Part shown: positions 7,093 to 12,583 of the stretch, piece by piece
Position numbering within the stretch: the first letter of the stretch is position 1
Layout of the letters: the number at the start of each line of letters is the position of its first letter
Assembly: GCA_027001105.1 (NCBI GenBank)
Contig: JALTMZ010000165.1
Location: 1 to 12,583, forward strand
Source: Thermococcus sp.
GTDB taxonomy: Archaea; Methanobacteriota_B; Thermococci; Thermococcales; Thermococcaceae
DNA: 12,583 bases
Direction of reading: 5' to 3'
Notes under the pieces: generated by a model
Databases searched by the model: none
The model's input: the letters and a program-made list of their open reading frames with translations, nothing else
What the model was told of the DNA's origin: nothing
Program-made: the position numbers and the translations under genes

Positions 7093-7110
7093 TTTAAGTT
7101 CTTTACCCAT

Positions 7111-7124
7111 TTTTGTCCATTTTT
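7111..7124 (+). terminator. T-tract terminator after the Lrp-type gene
   Basis: Two T5 runs (7111-7115 and about 7120-7124) follow the stop codon and precede the pfpI promoter, as expected for intrinsic termination in Thermococcales. No hairpin is needed or seen. Confidence 0.5.
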
Positions 7125-7135
7125 AAGTGAAAATG

Positions 7136-7143
7136 TTTATAAA
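7136..7143 (+). promoter_or_regulatory. TATA box for pfpI
   Basis: TTTATAAA with an A-rich BRE-like element directly upstream (GTGAAAATG) is centred about 50 bp before the pfpI ATG. The predicted leader is about 25 nt and includes GGAGGTG. Confidence 0.65.
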
Positions 7144-7189
7144 GATGCAGTTCTAATCTTATCTGAACGTTATTATGGAGGTGTCAAAA

Positions 7190-7690
7190 ATGAAAGTGCT
7201 GTTTCTGAGTGCAGATGACTTTGAGGATATTGAGCTAATTTACCCCCTTCACCGCATAAGGGAAGAAGGGCACGAAGTGACTATAGCAAGCAACAAGAAG
7301 GATTATATAACCGGGAAGCATGGATACAGGGTTAAGGTTGATTTAACTTTCGATGAAGTTGATCCAGATGAGTTCGATGCCCTTGTTCTACCGGGAGGAA
7401 AAGCACCGGAGAGAGTAAGGATCAATGAAAAGGCTGTGGCAATAGCGAGGAAGATGTTCAACGATGGAAAACCAGTGGCAACAATCTGCCATGGGCCTCA
7501 AATTCTGATATCAGCTGGAGTCCTAAAGGGAAGAAAAGGAACATGTGTAATAACAATTAAAGATGATCTTATTAACGCTGGAGCGGAGTTCATAGACAAA
7601 GAAGTTGTAGTCGATGGAAATTGGGTAAGCTCAAGACATCCCAGCGATTTATATGCTTGGATGAGAGAGTTTGTTAAGCTGTTAAAGTGA
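7190..7690 (+). CDS. pfpI: PfpI intracellular protease / DJ-1 superfamily (peptidase C56)
   Basis: This 166-residue protein has exactly the length of Pyrococcus PfpI and matches it almost throughout. The nucleophile elbow is ICHGP with Cys100 and His101, and Glu74 (KAPERVR), supplied across the subunit interface in the hexamer, is present. LVLPGG (65-70) and DGNWVSSR are conserved. PfpI-family proteins form hexameric rings and have been assigned protease and glyoxalase/deglycase-type activities. One stretch differs: where Pyrococcus proteins read GTSYPGIKDD, this one reads GTCVITIKDD, so Ser119 is Cys and Tyr120 is Val. The ATG at 7190 is chosen because GGAGGTG precedes it by six bases; the ATG at 7175 is upstream of that ribosome site. 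It is probably transcribed alone. Confidence 0.95.
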   Translation: MKVLFLSADDFEDIELIYPLHRIREEGHEVTIASNKKDYITGKHGYRVKVDLTFDEVDPDEFDALVLPGGKAPERVRINEKAVAIARKMFNDGKPVATICHGPQILISAGVLKGRKGTCVITIKDDLINAGAEFIDKEVVVDGNWVSSRHPSDLYAWMREFVKLLK

Positions 7691-7709
7691 TTCTTCCCCT
7701 GTTTCTTAG

Positions 7710-7715
7710 TTTTTT
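7710..7715 (+). terminator. T6 terminator after pfpI
   Basis: A T6 run begins 20 bp after the pfpI stop codon and just before the promoter of the next operon. Confidence 0.45.
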
Positions 7716-7724
7716 GGAGGATAA

Positions 7725-7736
7725 TTTTTATATATC
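7725..7736 (+). promoter_or_regulatory. TATA box for the PspC/toastrack operon
   Basis: TTTTTATATATC is centred about 71 bp before the PspC ATG, predicting a start near 7756 and a leader of about 45 nt, unusually long for this window. An inverted repeat spans the predicted start site. Confidence 0.6.
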
Positions 7737-7748
7737 TCTTCTTTGGAC

Positions 7749-7782
7749 TTTAGTAACAGAAACACCATATGTGAGTACTAAA
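7749..7782 (+). repeat. Inverted repeat over the transcription start of the PspC operon
   Basis: TTTAGTA (7749-7755) and its exact reverse complement TACTAAA (7776-7782) are separated by 20 bp, with a palindromic CATATG (7766-7771) between them. The arms start about 13 bp after the TATA box. This could be an operator for a dimeric repressor or a weak hairpin in the leader. A 7-bp repeat in AT-rich DNA could also arise by chance. Confidence 0.4.
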
Positions 7783-7801
7783 TTTACATGAGGGGGTAGG
7801 A

Positions 7802-8263
7802 ATGGAAAAGAGAAGGCTTTATCGTTCAAAGGATGAGAAAATATTTTTGGGAGTTTTGGGAGGGATAGCAAAATACCTTGATGTTGATCCTACACTTGTG
7901 AGGATAATCTATGTTATCCTGCTTTTTTTGGCTCCTGTAACAGCGATACTGATGTATTTCGCCTTGGCCCTCATAATGCCGGAAGAGCCTGAGGAGGAGA
8001 TATCCCTTGATAAGCTTCCTGAAAAAGCAGAAAAAATTGCAAAAGAGATTGATAAAACACTGACACAAGCATTTAGCTCTAAAAAGCCAACTCCAACGGT
8101 TAAAGATCACAACAATGAGAAACTCCTTGCATTAATTTTAATAATTCTCGGTGGAGTTCTGATTTTAAGAAAGATAGCTCCCTTCATGTGGTATCTTCAA
8201 GGTGATATTCTCTTAGCAGTCTTGCTGCTCCTATTTGGAATATACTTGCTGATCAGGGGGTGA
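7802..8263 (+). CDS. PspC-domain membrane protein
   Basis: This 153-residue protein begins with a canonical PspC domain (residues 4-62): a basic N-terminus RRLYRSKDEKIFLGVLGGIAKYLDVDPTLVR (motif GVLGGIAKYLDVDP at 17-30), then a membrane helix (about 34-58) ending in MPEEPEEE. A charged helical linker (65-105) leads to two more hydrophobic segments (about 106-123 and 134-151), similar to the small membrane domain found in LiaF-like proteins. PspC proteins sense or transmit envelope stress; no PspA or LiaR homologue is in this window. GGGGGTAGG lies just before the ATG. Four base pairs separate it from the next gene, with which it likely forms one sensor unit. Confidence 0.88.
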   Translation: MEKRRLYRSKDEKIFLGVLGGIAKYLDVDPTLVRIIYVILLFLAPVTAILMYFALALIMPEEPEEEISLDKLPEKAEKIAKEIDKTLTQAFSSKKPTPTVKDHNNEKLLALILIILGGVLILRKIAPFMWYLQGDILLAVLLLLFGIYLLIRG

Positions 8264-8267
8264 AAAC

Positions 8268-9137
8268 ATGGGGAGAACACTTGGACTTTTCCTTTTGTTC
8301 CTTGGAGCATTAATACTCCTCAAAAAGTTCTACCCTGAGACGCTAACATATTTAGCCCCCTATGCTCATTACATAAAGGCATCATTTTGGGGTGTTGCTC
8401 TTATCTGCTTTGGTTTATACCTGCTCTCAAAGAACAAAGCTTGGAGAACTACAATTAGTGCAATCTTTATTCTCTATGTTGCCCTTTACTTAGTAGTTCC
8501 TGATGTCGGCACCACCTCTTGGTACTCGATAGGAGATTGGTTTGGGGAGAAAATTGAGGGAGAGATGCATACCGTTGGAGAATTCCAAGCCTCTGAGCTG
8601 ATTATTCAAGACATTGTAGCTGAAGCTAAAATAATAAGCACTGATGGAAACTCAATAAAAGTCACATCAAATCTTCCTGTTCAGGCAGAAATAAGCGGAG
8701 ATGCCCTTATTCTGAAATGCACTGAGGTATGCAACAGATATAAAAACGGCAAGCTGATCGTGGAGGTAGGCAAAGGACTCTTAAAAAGCCTTGAAATAAG
8801 CGACACTGTTGGGGATTATTACATAAATCTCGAAGACAGCCTAAGCCAAATCACGATAAAAAACACCGTTGGAAGATTCAGCATCTCACAAATGAGAAGT
8901 GAGGAACTCTATCTGAGCGACTTCGTTGGGGATTTCAACATAGAGATTGAGGATTGCTCTCAGGTTACCATAGAAGATGGAATCGGCGATGTAACAATTG
9001 ATGTACCATCAGAATATAAAGTTGTACCTATCATAAGGGACTCCGCAACAAAACTTGAGATTAACTCCAATGAAAGCGGCACAAAAACATTAAAGCTGAT
9101 AGTTGACAGCGTAATAGGAAGAATAAAAGTGAGCTGA
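8268..9137 (+). CDS. Membrane protein with repeated beta 'toastrack'-like domain
   Basis: This 289-residue protein has three membrane segments (residues about 4-20, 36-54 and 61-78) and then a beta-rich domain from about 105 to the end. The domain contains a periodic motif of strand, (D/N)-x-(V/I)-G, strand: LEISDTVGDYYINLE (175-189), ITIKNTVGRFSISQM (195-209), LYLSDFVGDFNIEIE (214-228), VTIEDGIGDVTIDVP (233-247) and a terminal LIVDSVIGRIKVS (277-289), with an earlier degenerate copy at 111-125. Spacing is 19-20 residues. This resembles the toastrack/LiaF C-terminal (DUF4097-type) beta domains that accompany PspC. The start follows GGGGTGA and lies 4 bp after the PspC gene. Two Cys (151, 155) lie in the beta domain. 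Which side of the membrane the domain faces is not certain. Confidence 0.8.
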   Translation: MGRTLGLFLLFLGALILLKKFYPETLTYLAPYAHYIKASFWGVALICFGLYLLSKNKAWRTTISAIFILYVALYLVVPDVGTTSWYSIGDWFGEKIEGEMHTVGEFQASELIIQDIVAEAKIISTDGNSIKVTSNLPVQAEISGDALILKCTEVCNRYKNGKLIVEVGKGLLKSLEISDTVGDYYINLEDSLSQITIKNTVGRFSISQMRSEELYLSDFVGDFNIEIEDCSQVTIEDGIGDVTIDVPSEYKVVPIIRDSATKLEINSNESGTKTLKLIVDSVIGRIKVS

Positions 9138-9142
9138 GAGAA

Positions 9143-10033
9143 ATGGAGAGGTGGAAGATAATAAAAGCCTTCACACTTGGACCTTTGCTTGAGGTTACGA
9201 TTCCAAAACCTGGCAATGTAAACCGCTTTAGAGATTTCGGGGATTTAACTCTCTATCATTTTCTCTTTGGAAACGTCGCCATTATCGATATCCTTTACGA
9301 GGCAACGGAGGTTGGCAGATTAATTAAGAAGGGAGATTATCAGCTAAGTGAGGCCAATATCGGAGAAATGATCAAAAGAGCAGTCCAAAATGCAAAAGCT
9401 GCACAAGATGCAAATCCCAATTTTGGCATAATAACACTGGAGATTCCTCTTGTAATTGCTTTAACCATCTCAAAAAACCTTTATGATGCCAGAGAACTTG
9501 TAAAAAGGTTAATTGAACGTTCAACAGTTAGAGACACAATGGAGTTCTACAAGGCAATAAGAATCGCCAATCCCAAAGGAATAAAGAGTGGGGTTAAATA
9601 TGATGTTTATGATGAGAATGTTTTTGATGAGCTTTTCAGAGACAGAATCAATCTCAAACGCTTAGCTGAAATAAGCTGTGAAAGAGAGCTTATTTTTTGT
9701 GAATGGTTAAGTGGGTATGAACTCAGTTACAAGACATTCCTGAGGCTCAAAGAATTAACCAAGGAATTCAGCCTTGAAGAAGCTGTTTTAAATGCGTTTA
9801 TTGAACTCTTAGCATCAACCCCAGACACCCTTATTATCAGAAAAGCTGGAAAGACTGAGGCCGAACTTATAATGAGGAAGGCAAGAGAAACACTGGATGG
9901 AACTCTCAGTATCGATGAACTGGATAAATTCCTAAGGGAAAAAGGGGATTTAAGGAATCCCGGGAGTTTGGCGGATATAACGGCAATTGCTTTGAGTCTG
10001 CTGATTCTTGATGGCTACAAACTTAATCTTTAA
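9143..10033 (+). CDS. CitG/MdcB-family triphosphoribosyl-dephospho-CoA synthase homologue
   Basis: This 296-residue protein shows the COG1767 (CitG) family motifs: KPGNV (22-26), NPNFGI (91-96), the [12 protein letters not shown] segment (225-236) and [10 protein letters not shown] (272-281). Characterised members use ATP and dephospho-CoA to make the triphosphoribosyl precursor of the citrate or malonate lyase acyl-carrier prosthetic group. No lyase gene is in this window, and archaeal members are generally found without one, so the substrate here is probably a different nucleotide or ribosyl acceptor; members in C1-metabolising organisms have been linked to methanopterin-type cofactors. It starts 5 bp after the toastrack gene (weak GAGAG ribosome site) and is probably in the same operon. 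Its 3' end overlaps the convergent DUF1884 gene by 11 bp. Confidence 0.82.
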   Translation: MERWKIIKAFTLGPLLEVTIPKPGNVNRFRDFGDLTLYHFLFGNVAIIDILYEATEVGRLIKKGDYQLSEANIGEMIKRAVQNAKAAQDANPNFGIITLEIPLVIALTISKNLYDARELVKRLIERSTVRDTMEFYKAIRIANPKGIKSGVKYDVYDENVFDELFRDRINLKRLAEISCERELIFCEWLSGYELSYKTFLRLKELTKEFSLEEAVLNAFIELLASTPDTLIIRKAGKTEAELIMRKARETLDGTLSIDELDKFLREKGDLRNPGSLADITAIALSLLILDGYKLNL

Positions 10034-10307
10034 TTACCCTTATCCTCTTTGCTCCACCCAATCCAATTCCAAGCATCTTGGAATCTATAACGACAGCGTC
10101 CCTACCAAGCTCTTCAAGGACTCTTACTTTTAAGCCTGAAACCTCTGTAATTCTCTCATCCCCACCAAATTCCTCATCCACCTGAGCCTTTAAGAACTCA
10201 TAGGCTTCCTTTCCAAAGAGAACAATATCAGGTTCAAAACCGTCCATTTTGAGCTCATTGGCTTTTTCCTCAACTGCACTTAGGATTCTAATTAAATCTC
10301 CCCTCAT
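10023..10307 (-). CDS. DUF1884 protein, A-domain (Family 4) encapsulin-like
   Basis: This 94-residue protein matches, from memory, the Thermococcales DUF1884 family and P. furiosus PF0899 (structure 2PK8): RGDLIRIL near the N-terminus, [22 protein letters not shown] (parts at 18-39), then a strand/turn region [18 protein letters not shown] and the C-terminal [10 protein letters not shown]. That structure was recognised as an isolated A-domain of the HK97 capsid fold, and the family was proposed as Family 4 encapsulins associated with enzymes such as GAPDH, DeoC or sulfhydrogenase. Whether any of these assembles into a shell is not established to my knowledge. The ATG at 10307 follows GGTGA by five bases. 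The gene lies 63 bp downstream of an OsmC gene on the same strand but also has a plausible promoter of its own. Confidence 0.82.
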   Translation of the reverse strand: MRGDLIRILSAVEEKANELKMDGFEPDIVLFGKEAYEFLKAQVDEEFGGDERITEVSGLKVRVLEELGRDAVVIDSKMLGIGLGGAKRIRVIKD

Positions 10308-10341
10308 TCAGTTCACCTTGGAATGAACTATGATGCTAATA

Positions 10342-10350
10342 CATTTAAAG
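10342..10350 (-). promoter_or_regulatory. TATA box for the DUF1884 gene
   Basis: Minus-strand CTTTAAATG with an A-rich BRE-like GAAAAA just upstream is centred 38-39 bp before the DUF1884 ATG, the same spacing seen for the OsmC and C26 genes here. The gene can therefore be expressed apart from OsmC, though read-through is not excluded because no T-tract separates the two. Confidence 0.5.
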
Positions 10351-10370
10351 TTTTTCATACTTGTAAAACT

Positions 10371-10766
10371 TCATTCATTGATAATTTCAAACGTGTATGA
10401 AACTTCAGTTCCGCTGAGCTTCAAATGTGCCGAAGCTGAGCAATATTTGCTTTGGCTAAGTTCTATTGCTCGTTTAGCCTTTTCTGGCTTTACATCTCCA
10501 TAGATCTTATAGTGGATGTGAACCTTTTTGTAAATCCTCGGATGTTCTTCCCTCCTTTCCCCGCTTATCTCAATTTCGAGGTCTTTGATTGGTTCTCTCA
10601 TTTTCTGCAGGATCATGACAACATCAATGGCTGTACATCCAGCAACAGCTAAGAGAAGGGTTCTCATTGGAGAGATGCCCTTTTCTCCAAAGATTATTTT
10701 TCCTCCTTCTTCAACACTTGCCTCAAATTTTTCATTCCCAAGCCATCTAACTTTCCCTGTTATCAT
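10371..10766 (-). CDS. OsmC/Ohr-family thiol peroxidase-like protein
   Basis: This 131-residue protein has the OsmC-family layout of YhfA-type members: SPMRTLLLAVAGCTAIDVVMIL (Cys44 within 32-53) and SQSKYCSASAHL (Cys109). The two cysteines form the redox pair that reduces organic hydroperoxides in characterised OsmC/Ohr enzymes, and both are present. The conserved Glu/Arg near the active site may be Glu28 and Arg35, judged by position only. A KMREPIKDLEIEISGERREEHP segment is typical of the family. The start at 10766 follows GGGTGGT. It shares a divergent promoter region with the radical SAM gene and lies directly upstream of the DUF1884 gene on the same strand, making it a candidate partner or cargo of that protein; this is inference from position only. 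Confidence 0.87.
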   Translation of the reverse strand: MITGKVRWLGNEKFEASVEEGGKIIFGEKGISPMRTLLLAVAGCTAIDVVMILQKMREPIKDLEIEISGERREEHPRIYKKVHIHYKIYGDVKPEKAKRAIELSQSKYCSASAHLKLSGTEVSYTFEIINE

Positions 10767-10798
10767 TTTACCACCCGGATATCAATTAGAGAAAATTC

Positions 10799-10808
10799 TT
10801 TTTAAATA
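10799..10808. promoter_or_regulatory. Shared bidirectional TATA element (OsmC / radical SAM)
   Basis: TTTTTAAATA reads as TATTTAAAAA on the other strand. It is centred 38 bp from the OsmC ATG on the minus strand and 24-25 bp from the radical SAM ATG on the plus strand. A-rich flanks that could serve as BRE lie on both sides. The only good TATA candidate in the 61-bp gap appears to serve both genes. Confidence 0.5.
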
Positions 10809-10827
10809 GCTTTGTAAACTTTATCTC

Positions 10828-11670
10828 ATGTATATACGACCCTTCGATCCATGGAAATCAAAGCTCTGCACATGTCCCTTTAAATATACACTAAACGTTT
10901 ATACAGGTTGCGATCATGCTTGTATTTACTGCTACATAACAGCTTACATTCCCAAAGCTTTTAAGGTTAGAATTAAAGAGAACCTCCTTCTTAATCTTGA
11001 GAAAGAGCTTAGAAAATTTGATAAGAGGTTCATAGTCTCACTCTCCTATTCCTCCGATCCCTATCCAACAATTGAGAGGCAGTTAGGCATTACACGAAAA
11101 GTTCTCCAGCTCTTCAAAAGATACAACATAAGGTGCATGATCTTAACAAAATCAGATATTTTTGAGCGTGATTTGGACATTCTAAAAGAACTCAAATGCG
11201 CCGTAGGGATAACGGTGACAACAATAGATGAAGAAAAGGCTAAGGCATTGGAACCAAATGCTCCCTCACCTAAAGACAGAATAAAAGCTCTAAGAAAAGC
11301 AAAAAAGAGCGGAATTCCAGTCTATGCAAGGATAGACCCGATAATACCATTTTACACATGGGAAGATTTTGAGGAAACTGTCAGTGCACTGAGCTTTGTT
11401 TCACATATAACAGTTTCTACTCTGAAGCTCAGACCAGATTCATGGAAAAGAATGAAAGCAAAATTCCCAGAGCTCATGAAAAAGCTTGAGCCATTATATA
11501 GGAGGGGAGAAAGAATTGGTGGATACTATTACCTCCCCAAAGACTTCAGAATGAAAATCTTAGAGGAGGCAAGGAAGATCATTGAAGAGAAAGGGATTAC
11601 ATTCGGCTCATGTAGAGAGGGGTATTATTCTTACCCTACCTGTGATGGCTCTCACTTAGTTCCTCTATAA
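10828..11670 (+). CDS. Radical SAM protein, SplB-like (COG1533)
   Basis: This 280-residue protein has the radical SAM [4Fe-4S] motif CDHACIYC (Cys28, Cys32, Cys35) preceded by NVYTG, followed by SLSYSSDPYP (71-80), GITVTTIDE and a PVYARIDPIIP strand, as in the group related to spore photoproduct lyase and annotated as SplB/COG1533. The function of such archaeal members is unknown; the relationship to DNA photoproduct repair is distant. Additional cysteines occur as C14-T-C16 near the N-terminus and at 262 and 272 near the C-terminus, which could bind a second metal centre. No ribosome site precedes the ATG, and the TATA box lies 24-25 bp before it, so the mRNA is probably leaderless. The 3' end overlaps the convergent C26-like gene by 35 bp. 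Confidence 0.87.
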   Translation: MYIRPFDPWKSKLCTCPFKYTLNVYTGCDHACIYCYITAYIPKAFKVRIKENLLLNLEKELRKFDKRFIVSLSYSSDPYPTIERQLGITRKVLQLFKRYNIRCMILTKSDIFERDLDILKELKCAVGITVTTIDEEKAKALEPNAPSPKDRIKALRKAKKSGIPVYARIDPIIPFYTWEDFEETVSALSFVSHITVSTLKLRPDSWKRMKAKFPELMKKLEPLYRRGERIGGYYYLPKDFRMKILEEARKIIEEKGITFGSCREGYYSYPTCDGSHLVPL

Positions 11671-12487
11671 TTTCTTCAACTATTTCTTCTGCCATTTTTC
11701 CTGTTTCACTTTCTTGTCTTATAATTTCCTCCTTTATTTCTTCCCTGATTTTGCATTTCTTATACTCAAGAGCTTTTTCGACTAAGGCATCAAAGAGGGG
11801 CTGCATTTCATCCATGTATTCTGCAAGCCACTGAACACCAATGGCAAACTTCTCCGGAATCTCAATACCCTCAATTATACCGTCATCAGCATAGGCAACT
11901 GGTTTAATGCCATCTCCAAGCTTTCTAATAGCCTGATGATGGAAGCTGTTAACGCCGATAAAAACTTCATTTGTCCCTTCAATGTTCAGCTTTTCCTTTA
12001 GAATTTCAAACAGCATTGAATTGGTTTTTATCCTGACTTCATGAACTTTACAGCTGGGATGAACTAAGAATCTCCCCCCACTTGTCCAGTCATGCTTTAT
12101 AGCCTTTGGAATTTCACTAACGACATCTTGATAGAGGGTACCTCCAAGGGCAACGTTTAGGGCTTGGGCACCTCTCCCAATTCCCAAGATGGGGAGGTTC
12201 TTTTCAAGAGCTGCTCTAATTAAAGTAAGCTCAAATTCATCCCTCTGAACATCTAAATTCCTTATTTTTGTCGTCAGCTCTCCCCCATAATATTTAGGAT
12301 GAATGTCTGGTCCTTCTGGAAAAATCAAACCATCCATTGCCTCAAGGACATCTGTTATTCCAACGAGGGGAGGAATTGCTACGGGTATTCCCCCAGCTTT
12401 TTTAATTCTTTTAACATACATATCATTTATTGTCAGAGCACCCGTTTCCCAGTCGAATTGTGCCACAATGCCTATAATGGGTTTCAT
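11636..12487 (-). CDS. Class I amidotransferase-like (peptidase C26/PuuD family) protein lacking catalytic Cys and His
   Basis: This 283-residue protein follows the gamma-glutamyl-GABA hydrolase (PuuD) family from end to end: MKPIIGI start, AGGIPVAIPP, DGLIFPEGPDIHPKYYGG, PILGIGRGAQALNVALGGTLYQD (parts at 99-121), VNSFHHQA (179-186), DGIIEGIE and GVQW (217-220). The nucleophile elbow normally reads GICRG; here it is GIGRG, with Gly104 encoded by GGG. The HPE motif after GVQW is LAE, so His is Leu221 while Glu223 remains. The usual PGGGD is PEGPD. The protein therefore cannot use the family's hydrolytic mechanism and is likely a binding or regulatory protein. A charged, Glu-rich helical tail (243-283) follows the domain. 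The ATG follows GGTGGTGT, and the reading frame is intact, arguing against a pseudogene. Confidence 0.85.
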   Translation of the reverse strand: MKPIIGIVAQFDWETGALTINDMYVKRIKKAGGIPVAIPPLVGITDVLEAMDGLIFPEGPDIHPKYYGGELTTKIRNLDVQRDEFELTLIRAALEKNLPILGIGRGAQALNVALGGTLYQDVVSEIPKAIKHDWTSGGRFLVHPSCKVHEVRIKTNSMLFEILKEKLNIEGTNEVFIGVNSFHHQAIRKLGDGIKPVAYADDGIIEGIEIPEKFAIGVQWLAEYMDEMQPLFDALVEKALEYKKCKIREEIKEEIIRQESETGKMAEEIVEEIIEELSESHHR

Positions 12488-12520
12488 AGCTACACCACCA
12501 AGATAATAGTTATGGGGAAA

Positions 12521-12530
12521 GTATAAAAAT
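12521..12530 (-). promoter_or_regulatory. TATA box for the C26-like gene
   Basis: Minus-strand ATTTTTATAC is centred 38-39 bp before the ATG at 12487, predicting a leader of about 13 nt that retains the GGTGGTGT ribosome site. The remaining bases to the window end show no recognisable gene. Confidence 0.6.
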
Positions 12531-12583
12531 TCAACTGAAGTGTCAGGGGGTATTTAACAGAATTATTTGCACAACTTATCCTG

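Noticed and set aside
7128..7140. A TGAAA-N3-TTT match to the FL11 target upstream of pfpI, with a similar one at the DUF1884 promoter (minus strand, about 10344-10356).
   Set aside because: Both coincide with the A-rich BRE followed by the T-starting TATA box, so ordinary promoter architecture explains them. The TTTCA half is incomplete in both.
11636..12487. The C26-like gene as a decaying pseudogene.
   Set aside because: The frame is open end to end, with a promoter, ribosome site and family residues outside the triad conserved. Decay would be expected to hit the fold as well as the triad.

Overview
The window looks like chromosomal DNA from a hyperthermophilic archaeon of the order Thermococcales (Pyrococcus/Thermococcus/Palaeococcus), with a base composition of roughly 40% GC by eye. 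The evidence is the near family-identical PfpI protease, an Lrp-type regulator closely resembling Pyrococcus FL11, a DUF1884 protein known mainly from Thermococcales, an archaeal DRG-type GTPase, strong GGAGGTGA ribosome sites, and archaeal TATA boxes commonly about 35-40 bp before the start codon. The species cannot be fixed from the sequence. There are no rRNA, tRNA, insertion sequence, CRISPR or phage-integration features, and no gene-free stretch exceeds about 165 bp.

Layout. (1) 166-4692, minus strand: a proline uptake and oxidation locus. It encodes a one-helix accessory protein, a PutP-like Na+/proline symporter, and then, from its own promoter, a dye-linked L-proline dehydrogenase complex: alpha subunit, separate BFD-like [2Fe-2S] protein, and beta (catalytic flavin) subunit. 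Stop/start codons overlap within each group, so translation is probably coupled. (2) 4847-5329, plus: an uncharacterised protein with a weakly PepSY-like C-terminus. (3) 5335-6498, minus: a DRG/OBG-family GTPase with a TGS domain. (4) 6637-7690, plus: an FL11-like Lrp regulator and PfpI, each with its own promoter. (5) 7802-10033, plus: an apparent operon of a PspC-domain membrane protein, a membrane protein with a repeated beta 'toastrack'-like domain, and a CitG-family triphosphoribosyl-dephospho-CoA synthase homologue. (6) 10023-10766, minus: an OsmC-family protein followed by a DUF1884 protein, which I recognise as a Family 4 (A-domain) encapsulin-type protein. (7) 10828-12487: a radical SAM protein of the SplB/COG1533 type, convergent and overlapping with a class I amidotransferase-like (peptidase C26) protein that has lost its catalytic Cys and His.

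How the parts fit. The proline locus forms a clear physiological unit: Na+-driven import followed by oxidation to pyrroline-5-carboxylate, with electrons leaving through flavins and an Fe-S module. An amino-acid-responsive Lrp regulator lies 2 kb away, but no link to the proline genes is shown. The PspC/toastrack pair suggests envelope-stress sensing. The most unusual items are the A-domain encapsulin-like protein next to an OsmC-type thiol peroxidase, the catalytically dead C26 amidotransferase homologue, the PfpI variant with changed residues at the Tyr120 position, and the alpha subunit whose Fe-S domain is a separate polypeptide.
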